From: Dermatemys mawii
Lineage: Eukaryota; Chordata; Testudines; Dermatemydidae
Direction: 5' to 3'
DNA length: 64,000 nt
Assembly (NCBI GenBank): GCA_007922305.1
Contig: ML677333.1
Coordinates: 13,246,541 to 13,310,540 of the forward strand
Of the stretch, positions 35,854 through 47,272 are shown in pieces. The notes beneath the pieces were generated by a model. That model was not told the DNA's origin. It searched no databases and saw only the letters and a program-made list of their open reading frames with translations. The first letter of the stretch is position 1. Each line of letters begins with the position of its first letter. The translations under genes were made by a program, and so were the position numbers.

Positions 35854-36182
35854 CAGGGGAGGCAACCTGTGGCATGGGTGCCAAAGGTGACATGCAAGCT
35901 GATTTTCAGTGGCACTCACACTGCCCGGGTCCTGGTTCAGTGGCACTCACACTGCCCATCGTTCTGGTGGGCTCTGCATTTTAATTTAATTTTAAATGAA
36001 GCTTCTTAAACATTTTAAAAACCTTATTTACTTTACATACAATAATAGTTTAGTTATATATTATAGACTTAGAGAGAGAGACCTTTTAAAAATGTTAAAA
36101 TGTATTACTGGCACGCAGAACCTTAATTAGAGTGAATAAATGAAGACTCAGCACACCACTTCTGAAAGGTTGCCGATCCCTG
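35854..36182. mobile_element. hAT MITE, reverse-oriented relative of 30462-30882
   Basis: It starts CAGGGGAGGCAACC and ends GGTTGCCGATCCCTG. The flanks tattaagc (35846-35853) and cattgagc (36183-36190) agree at 6 of 8 positions. The right part, gactcagcacaccacttctg, is the reverse of the left part of the 30462 copy. A 39-bp stretch is partly duplicated (tggcactcacactgccc occurs twice). No transposase. Confidence 0.75.
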
Positions 36183-36189
36183 CATTGAG

Positions 36190-36345
36190 CTTTACCACAG
36201 CCCTCTAAGGTAAAGAGGTATTATTGCCATTTTATAGATGGGGGACACTGTGGCACAGGAAAGTTAAATGACTTGTCCAAGGTCACAGAACAAGTAGTAG
36301 CAGAGGTAGGAATAGACCCCCAGAATTTCAATTCACTATTTATTT
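36190..36345 (-). repeat. CORE/MIR-like SINE, antisense
   Basis: ggtattattgccattttatag, ctgtggcacaggaaag and gacttgtccaaggtcacagaa are the MIR core in antisense. Confidence 0.7.
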
Positions 36346-36912
36346 GCCTTTATAGGTAGTTGTTATCATACAGATTATACAGTATATTATACTTATGCTA
36401 TTATAATAAGAAATGTGCATAAAATATTGTTCAACCATATGGATATCCCATGAATAATGACAATAAAAACACTGAAAGGACCCCCTGAACTACAAGGTCA
36501 ACTTTACCATTGGATCATATATGGACCGTGACAAATAACATTACTATTTTGTGGGGTTGACAGTGCTTACTGAATAGCCACCTCTTCTCTTGAGTCAGCC
36601 AAGTGAAGAAAAAGTGGGAACATGAAGGAAAAGAATAAAAGGTTAAATAAATTTTGCATTCACTTTAAAAATGTATGTGCATAAAGGAAAAAAAAATCCT
36701 ACCGTCCACCGAAGGGTAATTCATACATGTGAAAACACAAGAGCCTAGAAAGCTGCTGACAGATGCAGAACATAACCACTGCAGCATGATCTCATTCTAA
36801 AATCTATATTTCCTCCCTGGGAGGGCATCACTCTTCATGGTACTAACAGGTGTTCTGCATAGGCATCCAGAAGAAACAACACAGGCCTGATTCTAATCTT
36901 CCTAATGTGCAG

Positions 36913-36993
36913 GGCCCTGATCCTACAAACACTTATGCACATGCTGAACTTCAAGCACGTGTGTTAGGCATAAGTGTTTGCAGGATTACAGCC
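36913..36993. repeat. palindromic MITE
   Basis: GGCCCTGATCCTACAAAC and its inverse GTTTGCAGGATTACAGCC, with cacttatgcacatgc / gcataagtg inside. A clean hairpin. Confidence 0.65.
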
Positions 36994-37059
36994 TAAATCG
37001 AGAATAACTGTACTGATGGCAATAGAGTTAAATTGAAAGAGAAGGTTGTAAGGTTGACC

Positions 37060-37310
37060 AGACTCCAGCTATATACTACTAACATTGTGTCAGCTTTGTG
37101 AGTTTTGGCTGATTCTTGTCTTGCCTACCCCAGTTTTATACCTGTGTGATTCCTCTGACTTAAGTGTGGATTTGTGAAGGGGTATATAAGCCCCATGCTG
37201 GGACAGAAGGGGTTAGGGAGCAGTTCTGGGCCCAGGTGGTTCCACTTTGCTGCACCTGCAGAGTCTTTTCCAGATGGACGAGGAGCTTAAGAGCCAGATA
37301 GCTCAAAAGA
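37060..37310 (+). promoter_or_regulatory. TATA-like box, possible LTR fragment
   Basis: A TATATAAG at 37183-37190 is followed about 20 bases later by an LTR-style purine-rich leader (gggacagaaggggttaggg). It may be a remnant LTR promoter next to the LINE. There is no direct evidence of activity. Confidence 0.25.
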
Positions 37311-37550
37311 GGGGTGAGTAATTGAAGGCTATGAGACTATCTAATTTTGTGACCATTATGACAGCTGAATTGGCAGGCATGCTGTTGACACTGGCCTGGA
37401 TAAGATGAGCTACAGCTCCTATCCTATCTGATTTTTTATTGGGTATAATGGTGATCAGAAAGGGAACCTCAGAAAGCAGGAATGACTTAATCAATAAAAT
37501 ATTATTCTAACTATGGAGATAGTACAATTAGATAGCGTGGATTCTGGTGC

Positions 37551-38340
37551 ATGATGAGATACCTGGCAATGAGGGAGAATGGATACAAAGCAGGATGGAG
37601 TAAAAAAAGAGTAGAAGCAGAATCAGATGATGAGGACATTAGCAAAAAAGCAAAGCTGAGGAAGGAAATAAATCAAAATATCATAACTGTAAGATTATTA
37701 GCCAAAGAAATAAGATTAGTTTATGTTAACCCTGTGAAAGTAGCTGACTGGATTTAAAAAGGCCCAGGGGATATAATAAGAGCCAGGAGGTTGCAAGATG
37801 GGGATCTTTTAATTAAATGTAAAAACAAAGAGCAGGCTGATAACTTGCTAAAAGCTGAAACACTAAGGAAAGTTAAAATAAGTTGCCAGCTACCAAAGAA
37901 TTGGAGTGAACTGAAGGAGGTAATATATGAAGTGCCATTAGAACTGACCAATGATGAGATAATAGAAAGCATAGGAGAAGCTAAAACGTTAGTAAGTAAA
38001 TTACTAATTAGTAAATGAGGAGGCAAAAGCAGGCTATCAACAGCAGTACTGATTACATTTAAGGGAAGACTTAAAGTAGCACGAAGATTTCAAATATTCA
38101 GAACCAAGACATATATCCCCCACTCCCCTAAGGTGTTATAAGTGCCAATGGTATGGGCATGTAGCAAATATTCGCAAAAGGGAAAACAAGACGTGGTAAA
38201 TGTGATGGGGGGGAGCATTCCTATGAAAATTGTATAGAATGGGCAGAGGTCAAGCATAGTAACTATGGTAGTAATGACAGTCTGGCATATAGAGGGTGTA
38301 TTGCAACAAGACAAACTAAAGAGATACAAAAGACAAAAAT
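37551..38340 (+). pseudogene. I/Jockey-superfamily (Nimb-like) LINE ORF1, degraded
   Basis: One frame runs from 37551 to 38018, broken by a stop at 37755-37757. The protein contains VNPVKVADW, RRLQDGDLLIKCK and EVIYEVPLELTNDEI, in the order of ORF1 RNA-binding proteins of I/Nimb elements. Further on, after frame changes, there are two CCHC zinc knuckles. The first (RCYKCQWYGHVANI, near 38126-38170) has its last Cys changed to Arg. The second (GKCDGGEHSYENC, near 38200-38236) has its first Cys changed to Arg. ORF1 ends at the hAT insertion. Confidence 0.65.
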
Positions 38341-38362
38341 TGTTAATAACATACCTTATGTG

Positions 38363-39639
38363 TAGAGTCCTACCGAATTCATGGTCCATTTTGATCAAAT
38401 TCATGGTCATAGGATTTTAAAAATTGTAAATGTCATGATTTCTGCTATTTAAATTTGAAATTTCATGGCATTGTAATTGTAGGGGTCCCAACCTAAAAAG
38501 GAGTTGTGATGGGGGAGGGGGTCTCAAGATTATTGTAGGAGGGTTGCGGTACTGCTAGCGTTACTTCTGTGTTGCTGCTGGCAGCAGCACAGCCTTCAGA
38601 GCTGAACAGCTGGAGAGCAGCGGCTGTTGGCTGGGAGCCCAGCTCTGAAGACAGAGCCAGTGCCAGCAACAGCGCAGAAGTAAGGATGGCATGGTATGGT
38701 ATTGCCACCTTTACTTCTGCGCTGCTGCCTGCAGAGCTGGGCCCTCAGTCAGCAGCTGCCACTCTCTGGCTGCCCAGCTCTGAAGACAGCAGCGGAGAAG
38801 TAAGGATGGCAGTACTGTACCATGCCATCCTTAGTCTGTGTTGCCCATGGGTAGTGGGTCGCACAGGCTGGGGGAGGCTTTGCCTCCCCAAACAGCCAGG
38901 CATGAGTCTGCCCCCGGCTGTGATCCTCCCTGTGTGTGGTTCTAGTCCTCCAGCTTCAGTCCAGCTCCCCAGTGCTCTCCTGAGGCTGGGGCCCTGCATC
39001 ACCTGCCTTCCCGCGCCCTGGGGCCACGCACTGCCCAACCTCCTGTGCTCTGAAGCTGAGGAGGCTGCAGCTGGTGGCTGCCCACCCCACCCCAGGCTGG
39101 GGACGCATGCCTCCCATGCTCCAAGGCTGCAGCCGTGTGCCGCCCTCCCTTCCGGTGCTCCTGTGGGGCTGTGGGGCTAGCTGAGGGATTGGGCTGGTGG
39201 CCACAGTAGAGAGGGTGGTTCTGGGCTCTGGTGTGGGAATGTGAATGGGGACCATGGCTCTGGTGGGGGGGCATAAAGGGTGGGGCCTCAGGTATAAGGA
39301 GTGGGGCTGGTAGCTAGCCTCTCCCAGCCTGGAGTTCATGCACTACCCATGGCGCTGCTGCTGGTGGCAGCTCTGTCTTCAGAACTGGGCTCCTGGCCAG
39401 CAGCCGTCACTCTCTGGCCATCCAGCATTTAAAACAGCAAAGAAATAACGGTGGCAATACCACAACCCCCCTAAAATGACCTTGTGACCCCCCTGCAATT
39501 CCCTTTTGGGTCAGGACCCAATCTGAGAAACTCTGGTCTCTCCCATGAAATCTGCATAGTATGAGGTAAAAGCACACAAAAAATCAGACTTCATGGTCCG
39601 TGACGCATTTTTCATGGCCGTGAATTTGATAAGGCCCTA
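38363..39639. mobile_element. 1.28-kb hAT element inserted in the LINE, exact 8-bp duplication
   Basis: The left end TAGAGTCCTACCGAATTCA and the right end (reverse complement TAGGGCCTTATCAAATTCA) are inverted repeats. The duplication CTTATGTG lies at 38355-38362 and 39640-39647. The interior carries several copies of a GC-rich unit (gaagacagagccag, cagcgcagaagtaagg) in both orientations, which give a spurious 203-codon frame (38569-39180). No transposase is seen, so it is non-autonomous. LINE similarity continues on both sides. Confidence 0.85.
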
Positions 39640-39969
39640 CTTATGTGGAAGCTGTATGGATACTCTCCAAACATCGGGTGGAGAAGGAAATGAAAATCAA
39701 CACAGAAATAGGAACTGCAGACACAACCTCACTCTATAAAGAATATGATAAACATTATGGAAGGACTAGGCAATAATATGTTAGTAGTGGAAAAAAGAAA
39801 GGTTTATAGCATTTATGATAGAAGTGATACATCACAAACAGGGAAAAAATCAGAAAAAATGAAAATTATACCAAGGGCAATGGAAAAATGCTTATATGGT
39901 AGCAGTCTGTCAATGGATTGTATCCATGTCATTCTGAATGAAGTTAATGGTGAAATATGACTTATATGG

Positions 39970-40570
39970 GGATTGCAATCTTTTGTTGGAATACGCACAG
40001 TTTGATAGCACATGGTCAAGAACTAAACGAAAATATCCTGAAATTGAAAGCTAACCTACATTTCATATGTAGCTAGGAAATATGGTTGGTTTAAAAGGCT
40101 TGCTTTTAAAATTCCCAGGTAGATTGCCTTTAGACAAGACTGAAAACTAGGAAGAGGAGGAGAGGTTTGTACTTTCATAAGGGAAAGGGTAAACAACTTG
40201 GAAGTAGAGAACGAAGAAGTCTCAAATATAATATCTATAACTAATGTGGAAAATTAGAATGCTCTGAATTACAAGAAATAGTGAAGAATGCCATATATTA
40301 TATGTGGTGACCTAAACGGTCATAATAAATTGCAGGACAGTAAGACAATGAATAGCAATGGTGCATGTTTTGAAAAGTTCATTGATGAAAACAATCTAGC
40401 GTTTTGAAACGATGGCACCCCAACTAGATTTAATACAGAAGATGTTCGGGTTTTTTGCATGGACCTGGGAATTATAACAGGAGGTACAGCAAGTAGATGC
40501 AGTTGGGGAATAAATAAGGAAGAAGGAATGGGGAATGATCATTTCCCTACACTTATTACTATTTAAGGGG
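39970..40570 (+). pseudogene. Nimb-like LINE apurinic endonuclease domain, degraded
   Basis: One frame shows the conserved order of an APE-type LINE endonuclease. After an N-terminal trace (SLIAHGQEL-like near 40000-40030) comes GDLNGHN at 40306-40326, then the FIDENNLAF and NDGTPTRFN segment. It ends with the C-terminal NDHFP at 40534-40548, where a Ser is normally the first residue. At least two in-frame stops interrupt it. The domain nicks target DNA in active relatives. Confidence 0.7.
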
Positions 40571-41240
40571 AAAGTAAGATTGCATGTAATGAAAAAGTAC
40601 TCACCTGGAATTTTCAGAAAGCTAACAGTAAATGTAATGAATTTGTGAATGATCTTTGCGTGAGTGATGACAGAGAGAATTTCAATTACAATGTGCTAAA
40701 GGGATTAATAGCAACAGTTACTGTAACTATATGTAAAATTCTGAAGTATCCCCAATCTGAAAACTCACTTCCATGATGGAATGAGGAGTGCAAAATGCAG
40801 ATTAAAGAAAGGAATAAAGCCTATAAAAAGAAAAAAAAATGAAGATCTAATGAAGTATGAAGAAAGTAAGGCAATAGCATAAAGAATTATATTTTTAAAA
40901 AAGTCCAAAAAAGAGAGTTAGAGGAAGTACTGTAGGTGGATAAATAAAGATAACAAGAAATCAGAAATACAGGCAAATTAGAAGGATGAATGGAATTCAG
41001 ACTAAGAGTAGTCACATTCCAGCTCTTATTGGGACTTATAAAATAATTCAAAGCTCTGATAACAAGAAAACAGAAGTTTTGGCAGCAACTTTCTGAGGGG
41101 ATGAGCAATGGTAAAAATCAAAGTGCAGTTTTCAATCATATTAAAAGGCAATTCATTGAAGAGAGTTATGATCTATTATAGAGTTGATGTTAACATGAAG
41201 ATACTATACTAAATGAATGGTTTTGTATGTGGGAACTTGA
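40571..41240 (+). pseudogene. Nimb-like LINE, linker to reverse transcriptase
   Basis: A-rich sequence between the endonuclease and RT domains with scattered similarity and many stops. No motif can be fixed except position. Confidence 0.35.
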
Positions 41241-41249
41241 GAAAGTTAT

Positions 41250-41990
41250 TGGTATCAGCAAGAATACATCTCCAGGTAAAGATAATATATGCAACAGAAT
41301 TGCTCTCAGAAAGCAGTCTGAGGTTTCTCTTGGAATTATATAACTCTATATGGGGAAAAACATACAATAGGGTGGAAACATGCTTTTGTAATTCCAATAT
41401 GAAAATCTGACAAATTATCCACAAAACTTGGTGCTTATAGAATAATCAGCCTTACAGCCTGCCTGGGTAAAATTATGGAGAGAATAGTGAATGACAGATT
41501 GGTTATGTATTTTGAAAAATATGGCATGATAGATAAGGTGCAGAGTGGCTTTAGGAGACGAAGATGCACCACTGATCACATTGTTAAATTTTAAATTGAA
41601 ATTTTAAAAAATTAGATATAAATATTTTGAAGGGCATATGACATGAGATGGTGGAAGGCTTATTGTGTAGAGTAGGTGTTCTAGGAATAAAAGGAAGAAT
41701 GTATGGGTGGATTCAAGAATTTTTGAGTAAAAGTACCATGCAGGTCAGAGTTGGGAAAGTTATGTTGAATATACACAATTTTAAAAATGGTTCATCACAG
41801 GGAAGTTCTATCAGCCCAATCTTATTTAATATTACGATAAATGATCTCCTAAAATTAATAAGTGCTGGGGTAGGTGTTATTCTACTTGCAGATGATTGTG
41901 CTCTATGGGTTGGGAACAGGAATATTGAGGTGGCAAAAAAGAGAATCAACAAAGCGTTACAAAATATTGCTAACTAGCAAAATGCAAGGG
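41250..41990 (+). pseudogene. Nimb-like LINE reverse transcriptase domain, degraded
   Basis: The RT blocks are in order. A KNTSPGKDN-like finger is followed by YRIISLTACLGKIMER and then GMIDKVQSGFRRRRCTTDH. The motif A aspartate sits in AYDM at 41640-41642. Motif B is GSSQGSSISPILFNITIND. The catalytic box reads LADD, with its two Asp codons at 41891-41896. The frame from 41648 to 41977 is still open (109 codons); the upstream part needs frame changes. The LADDCALW arrangement is typical of I/Jockey-like fish elements rather than CR1, L1 or Tx1. Confidence 0.75.
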
Positions 41991-42700
41991 GTTTCAAATT
42001 CTCCATTGCTAAAACCAAAGAAGTGATCTTTACAAAAAGGGAAGTTACAAAGGAATATAAACTGTATCTATAAGGAGAACAAATAAATATTGTTAAAATT
42101 AAATTCCTAGGAGTAATAGTTGGTACCAAATTACTTTTGAAGGATCATAGACTATGTTAAAGATAAATGTACAGGGAGGATTAACCTACTTAAAAGTCTT
42201 GCTGGGACTAATTCGGGGGCAAATAAGAAAACACTGCTGATAGTATAAAGAGCCTTAATCACACCAGATATTGACCACAGCTGCAAAGCTTTTGGGTCAG
42301 CATCAAAATTGGAACTTAAAAAATTAGATTTAATACAAGCCCAGGCACTGCAAATTGTGTGTAGTGCATTTATTACACAACCTATACGCATGCAATAGAT
42401 AGGTTCTAGTTACACTACAAATGAAACTACTAAGCTTAACTTTCTGGGCCAAAGTACCAAACAAATATATGAGAATAGTTGGGAACTAAGAATGTAAACT
42501 ATAGCACATGTTGTTAGAACTCCACATGCCGTTCAAGTTAACGTATGGAGAAGTGTGCAGAAGTTGAAAGACATGGAAAAGCTAAATAAAGTCAAAAATT
42601 TTACTCATGCAAAAATTAGTTATGAAAGGAAAGTTGTGTCTCCAAACATTTATTTTATAAACTTTAAGATAAAAAAAGAGATGGTAGGTATTAAAAATTA
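41991..42700 (+). pseudogene. Nimb-like LINE C-terminal region and 3' end
   Basis: Weak similarity to the post-RT part of the family persists in several frames (for example a KKLDLIQAQALQI-like stretch near 42318-42358). Beyond about 42700 no similarity is seen and no poly-A tail is evident. Confidence 0.5.
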
Positions 42701-42719
42701 AGTATACCAGTATGTAAAT

Positions 42720-44155
42720 GATAATGCTATAAGCAGAGTCTGAATGAGCTCTCTCCTGACATCTAGTGATGAGCTGTGGAAGAGGACTTCAGGAGCTGAT
42801 CTTATTTACATGGGCACACCCACATAGCATAGGTGCACAGCATGATGGGATGGCTCGCCAAAAATTATCGCTTTTGTCTGGTGGTGTATCTCCAGTCTCC
42901 TTGTTATTGGGGCAGGAGTAAAAAAGTGTTGTTATCCTTGTTGTGTGAATCAAGGGCACCAAAACGGTGCTTGGCATGCTCTGATTGAAGGACTCACCAT
43001 CAACTAAATAGCACTTTCTAGGTAGGGTACATGAGTTCTAAAGCCCAGAGAGAGGGAGGGGAATGAATAATTAATTAGCGGATTGATTGATGCCTGGCTT
43101 TGTGGTGTGGAGTCTGACCAAGGGCTCCTGGACACCTTTTGATCCTTTCTCCTTTCAGCAGGATGGCTGATGGAGAGGAGCAGAGTACCTCTCAGTCATA
43201 GAATCAGAATATCAGGGTTGAAAGGGAGCTCAGGAGGTCATCTAGTCCAACCCCTTGTCAAAGCAGGACCAATCCCCAACTAAGTCACAAATATAAACTG
43301 TAAAGTAATTAGGAATTATAGTTGGTGGCAGTTATAGCTTATTCAGTCCAGTCTGCTTTGCAAAGAAAGAAGGAAAGTATTGATTGCAGACCAGGGAGGA
43401 GGGCAGACCTTCAGAGCTCGGCTCCTGGAGAGAGGGTCTAACTGAAGGCAGGAGCTCCCTAGCAAACCACTGCACAACAGTCTCTCCCTGTGGAAAGGGA
43501 GGGCCAGATATTGATGCAACTTGAATAGGAATCTCTATTACCTGTGAATTTAATTTATTTGAGTTTTTATTCCTTGACCACCCTGGAAGACAGACATTAA
43601 AGTGACTTGGTCAGAGGGTCAAGTCACAGGAAGAGGCAGACCACTACAGGTCTGGAGTGACCATTTGCACCTGACAGGGAGCAAGATGCTATGCCTGGCC
43701 ACAAGGAGGCGGTAGTGGTGAGTCAACCCCTTCACAGGCCAGTCCAAGATGCTTGAGAGGAAGGTGTAAGCACTACAATTGTAGTGGAACATGCCCTACA
43801 CACACCTCTCTTCCTTGTGTCTAGTATTTAGAGGTTGATTCAAGTCCTGAAGCATGACGTTTAACATCATTTCTAAAATTTTTGTTGTCATTAATCATAA
43901 TTCTGCATATTCTTGACATCTGTATAAATATCAAATCCCTCTTTCAATCTTGTTAAATTCTTGGCCTCAATGAGTTATACGGTTTTATCACATGCTGTGT
44001 GTAAAAGTAGTTCCTGTACAAGTTTTGAAATTGAGTCTGGCTTTATAGGCAATGTTATGGTGAAGGTTATGTGCACCCTCATTGAAGTTGGTGGTCCTGA
44101 TAGCTGTCTTTTATTCAGGATAAATGTAAGAAGCAGTTAAGCTCCTTTCTGGAGT
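42720..44155. other. mostly unrecognised sequence
   Basis: Contains the small CR1 piece listed separately. The block 43390-43740 (gaccaccctggaagacag, cacctgacagggagc) may be LTR-derived, but I cannot place it. Confidence 0.35.
43195..43293 (-). mobile_element. CR1 LINE 3' end, antisense
   Basis: tcatagaatcagaatatcag, then gttgaaagggagctcagg and aggtcatctagtccaacccc is the textbook antisense CR1 3' end. Only about 100 bp remain. Confidence 0.85.
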
Positions 44156-44159
44156 AAGT

Positions 44160-44590
44160 TAGCTGAAACAATAGGAGCTACCACCCACAACATGGGCCAC
44201 ATGCAAGGTCAGGCAGAAGCAGAGCTACGTGGGCAGAGGGGTTTTGCTGGTATTTAATGGCGGCGTCTGAATCTGTGAGCAAAAGAACTCAGAAGCAGCT
44301 AAAGAAAAGCAGCCAAGAAGACAACAAGAAGAGAATTAGAAGTATGGCACCAACAGAAGTATGGCACTGGCTAGAAAGAGGCTTGGAACTGTGAACAAAG
44401 AAACTGCCCCCAGTTGTTTGATTCCTACTGTGTTCAGGGAAACAGGACTTTGTGTACGTTCTTTGTAAATAAGATTGCTTCAAAGAAATACCTGCCTCCA
44501 TCATCAATTTTTCCTCCTGATAGAAACAACCCACTAAACCCTGAATATTGGCTAACTGTGCGGGTCAGAAGGGGTAACAGTGTGTAACAA
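44160..44590 (+). mobile_element. probable solo LTR, related to 30028-30412
   Basis: Shared order with the 30-kb copy: gctgaaacaataggagc, gtacgttctttgtaaataag, caatttttcctcctgatag, ctgaatattggctaactg. The polyadenylation signal is changed to AATAAG. No duplication found. Confidence 0.5.
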
Positions 44591-45254
44591 TCAGCAGTAA
44601 CACATCAGTTTAATCTTTTTCCTCAAGCTTGGCTTTTCCTAAGGTCTTACCTGTAGGATGTCCTCCCAGTTTAGATCTCTCCCGTTTCTGAGTGACAGGG
44701 TAGAACTAACAAAATTCACTTGTCAGTATGAGTCAGAAGAAATTACTATGGATGCAGGGTTCCAGCACTTATTTTTAGGGTGACTCCACAGAAGAGTTCT
44801 ACATTTTTATGCTAAGTCTTCATAGGCACCATTCTGTTACAATGATCTCCACTGAAATGTGTTAGATTACCAAACGTTGTTTTGGAGGCTTTCCAGTTTT
44901 CAGATTTTCCTCACACAATCCACTGATGTAACCAAGAAGTTATCCATATACAACTACACTTTCCCTCAGGACAAAATGAAAACTAATATTGAGCAATATC
45001 TTGAGTTCACAATCAAACAGGTGGGACCACCTATTTTGTGCCTTAATTGTAGCACTTCCATTCTGGGTTGCAATGCTGAACTTTTTCTTGTTTTTCAGTG
45101 TAGGTCAAATGATTATTCATTATTTTTACAGTGCCCGGAAGTGTGGTGCAAGCTCTCCCAAAGCATATGAAAAGGCATGGGCCCAGATTCTCAAAAATAT
45201 TTAGGTGATTAACTCCCATAAACTTCAGTGAGCAGTAGGTGGTAAAAATACTTT

Positions 45255-45432
45255 TAAGGATTGTTGGTGCATAGTAAAAAGTCTCTAGTGTGCTTTCACA
45301 TTAGAGCCCACTAAGGAACTTTTAGTGCACACCATCGGGGTCTATGCAGACCAATTAACATGCAACACGTTCATGTGCTTTGGAAATCATACCCCAGCAG
45401 AGCACATTACCCCCCTGTATAGACATGCCCTA
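45255..45432 (-). repeat. MITE-like repeat, partial, antisense to 720-890
   Basis: It ends GTATAGACATGCCCTA and contains ggaacttttagtgcacacc, the reverse of the left copy. Diverged, with one end missing. Confidence 0.45.
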
Positions 45433-45740
45433 AAGTCCTGATTCTGTAATTGACTATGCCTTGGCACTGGTCTCAGATGGTGCACTGAACTCAGTGCGTA
45501 TTTGCATAGAGGCAAGGATATGCCCAGGCACAGTCAGCTGCACATTTTTTAGATTTGATGTAATGGCAGGGGGACAAACAGGGCGTGTAGGGGAGAAGAG
45601 CTAAAGAAGGGCAAGTTTAATATTGCGATCACATGGTGACTCCACTTTGAAATAAGCCCATAGTAAGACTCCATCATATTTTTTAAAAATTAACTCACTT
45701 TTTGATGTTGGAATGGCAGTAAGTTTTAAGGAAGGCTTAC

Positions 45741-45813
45741 GGGCCTGATCCAAAGCCTATGGAAGTCAATGGAAAGACTCTCATTGACTTCAGTGGGTCT
45801 TGGATCAGACCCT
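45741..45813. repeat. palindromic MITE with GAAGTCAATGG core
   Basis: GGGCCTGATCCAAAGCC at the left and TTGGATCAGACCC at the right, enclosing ggaagtcaatgg and cattgacttcag. The hairpin is almost perfect. A second copy lies at 52036-52103. Confidence 0.75.
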
Positions 45814-46745
45814 ATGGCCCAATTCAGGAAAGAACTTAAGCATATGTTCAGGACCCTTGGTGATGGGGGTGGGGGCAGGGAAGGGGAATCCATGTATAGG
45901 AGTGGCCTGGAAGAGGTTGTTAAGGCTGGTATCCTTGGCAGCCTGGAAGAAGTGGGGGACGGGGCACAGCGTGATAGGAGGCAAGGTTAGAGATACAGGC
46001 CAGGGCAGAGCCTTGAAGCAATAACATCAAGTGTGAACTGACATGCCGGGTAATGGAGAGAGCCTGATAAAATCTCATGTTTAAATAAATTCCCCATTTG
46101 GAAATTGATTAGTAAAGATTTTTAGGACACGATCAGTGCAACTAGGTAAGGAATGATAAATGCTTCAACAAAGAAATACCCTAGCAGTAGGGAATGTGAT
46201 TCTGTCATAAACCCACTCCAAGCCATCTCTGCAAGTGCTGGGTTATGGACCCTGGTGTGCTTGAATCAATATTTATTGTCCACCTACGTCAGGGACATTC
46301 TATCCCTTTTTAAGAGCAGCCTCATCTCTAGCTAGTCTGGACAACAGTAACAGAAGTGGAAATTCTTTTGTACAGATGGTTATCAGCTAATCTTCATACA
46401 CGAAGATGAGGCAGGTCATATAATCAACTTCAGGGAGGAAGCTTCTAATTATATAATGAACAGATCTGAGCTCTTACAAATTAAGCCAACTATTGTAAGT
46501 AGACATAACACTGTCTCAGAGATCACATCATTTGAGGGCACATTACAAGGTTCCCCCAAATAGAGGTCCTGCCTGTTTCCCTCTGCCATACTGCTGCAGC
46601 TGGGAAACGCTGAGATGCTGGAGCTGCATAGTCCTTGGTTTAAAAGACAGGAGACTGGTGACAGAAGGTTCTTTGTGGGGGGCTTTCAGATTTAGAACCA
46701 ACTTTCTCCCTAGCTTCCCCTCTGCCTTGGTCCAAATCAGTCTGG
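45814..46745. other. unrecognised sequence
   Basis: No element or gene that I can support. Confidence 0.4.
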
Positions 46746-46750
46746 GTCTG

Positions 46751-47221
46751 TGTGGCAGGGCAGGGGTAAAACCCCTAGAATGCCCTGCCTCTGCAGGTTA
46801 AACCCTGCTTGCTGGTGGGAGGGCCTGGGGCAGGGGCTAGCAGTAGCCAGCAGCAAGCCCAGCTGGAAGCCCTAATGAGGGCTAGCTCACAGCGCCAGGC
46901 TAGGCTAAATGGCTACAGCTGAGGCTGGGAGCTGAGAGGGCTAGAAAAGCCCTGACTCATACTCAGTGAGGGGAGGCCAGGCAGGGAACAGGAGACTGCC
47001 ATACTGTCTCCTTGCTGCAAGCAAGTTGCCTCAGGGGCCTGGAGACCCAGGCACCAAGACAGTGGGATAACTGTTAAAGGATTGGGGGAAGCACTGTTTG
47101 TTGCACTGAAGTGAAAAAATAAGCACGGTAAATAAAGGACACTTGGATGAAACACGAGGGACGGTGTGAAGACCTTTATTGTGACCAGCCAGAACACAGG
47201 ACCTGTGCGGACCCTGTGACA
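46751..47221 (+). mobile_element. 5' LTR of a SCAN-gag LTR retrotransposon
   Basis: The 471-bp LTR starts TGTGGCAGGGCAGG and ends CCCTGTGACA. AATAAA lies at 47131-47136. GTCTG at 46746-46750 precedes it and recurs exactly at 49032-49036 after the 3' LTR. It is full length by comparison with the solo LTR at 24229-24704. Confidence 0.9.
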
Positions 47222-47240
47222 CTGGGGACTTGTCCAGGAG
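47222..47240 (+). promoter_or_regulatory. primer binding site, tRNA-Pro-like
   Basis: Directly after the LTR, CTGGGGACTTGTCCAGGAG matches a tRNA-Pro 3' end (TGGGGGCTCGTCCGGGAT) at 14 of 18 positions. Two of the changes fit CpG decay. Minus-strand synthesis would have started here. Confidence 0.65.
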
Positions 47241-47272
47241 CCTCCTAGCCATTGTGGTGGGTGGCTGCCAAT

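Noticed and set aside
38569..39180. 203-codon plus-strand open frame
   Set aside because: It lies entirely inside the hAT element with an exact 8-bp duplication and is made of its GC-rich subrepeats; composition explains the open frame.
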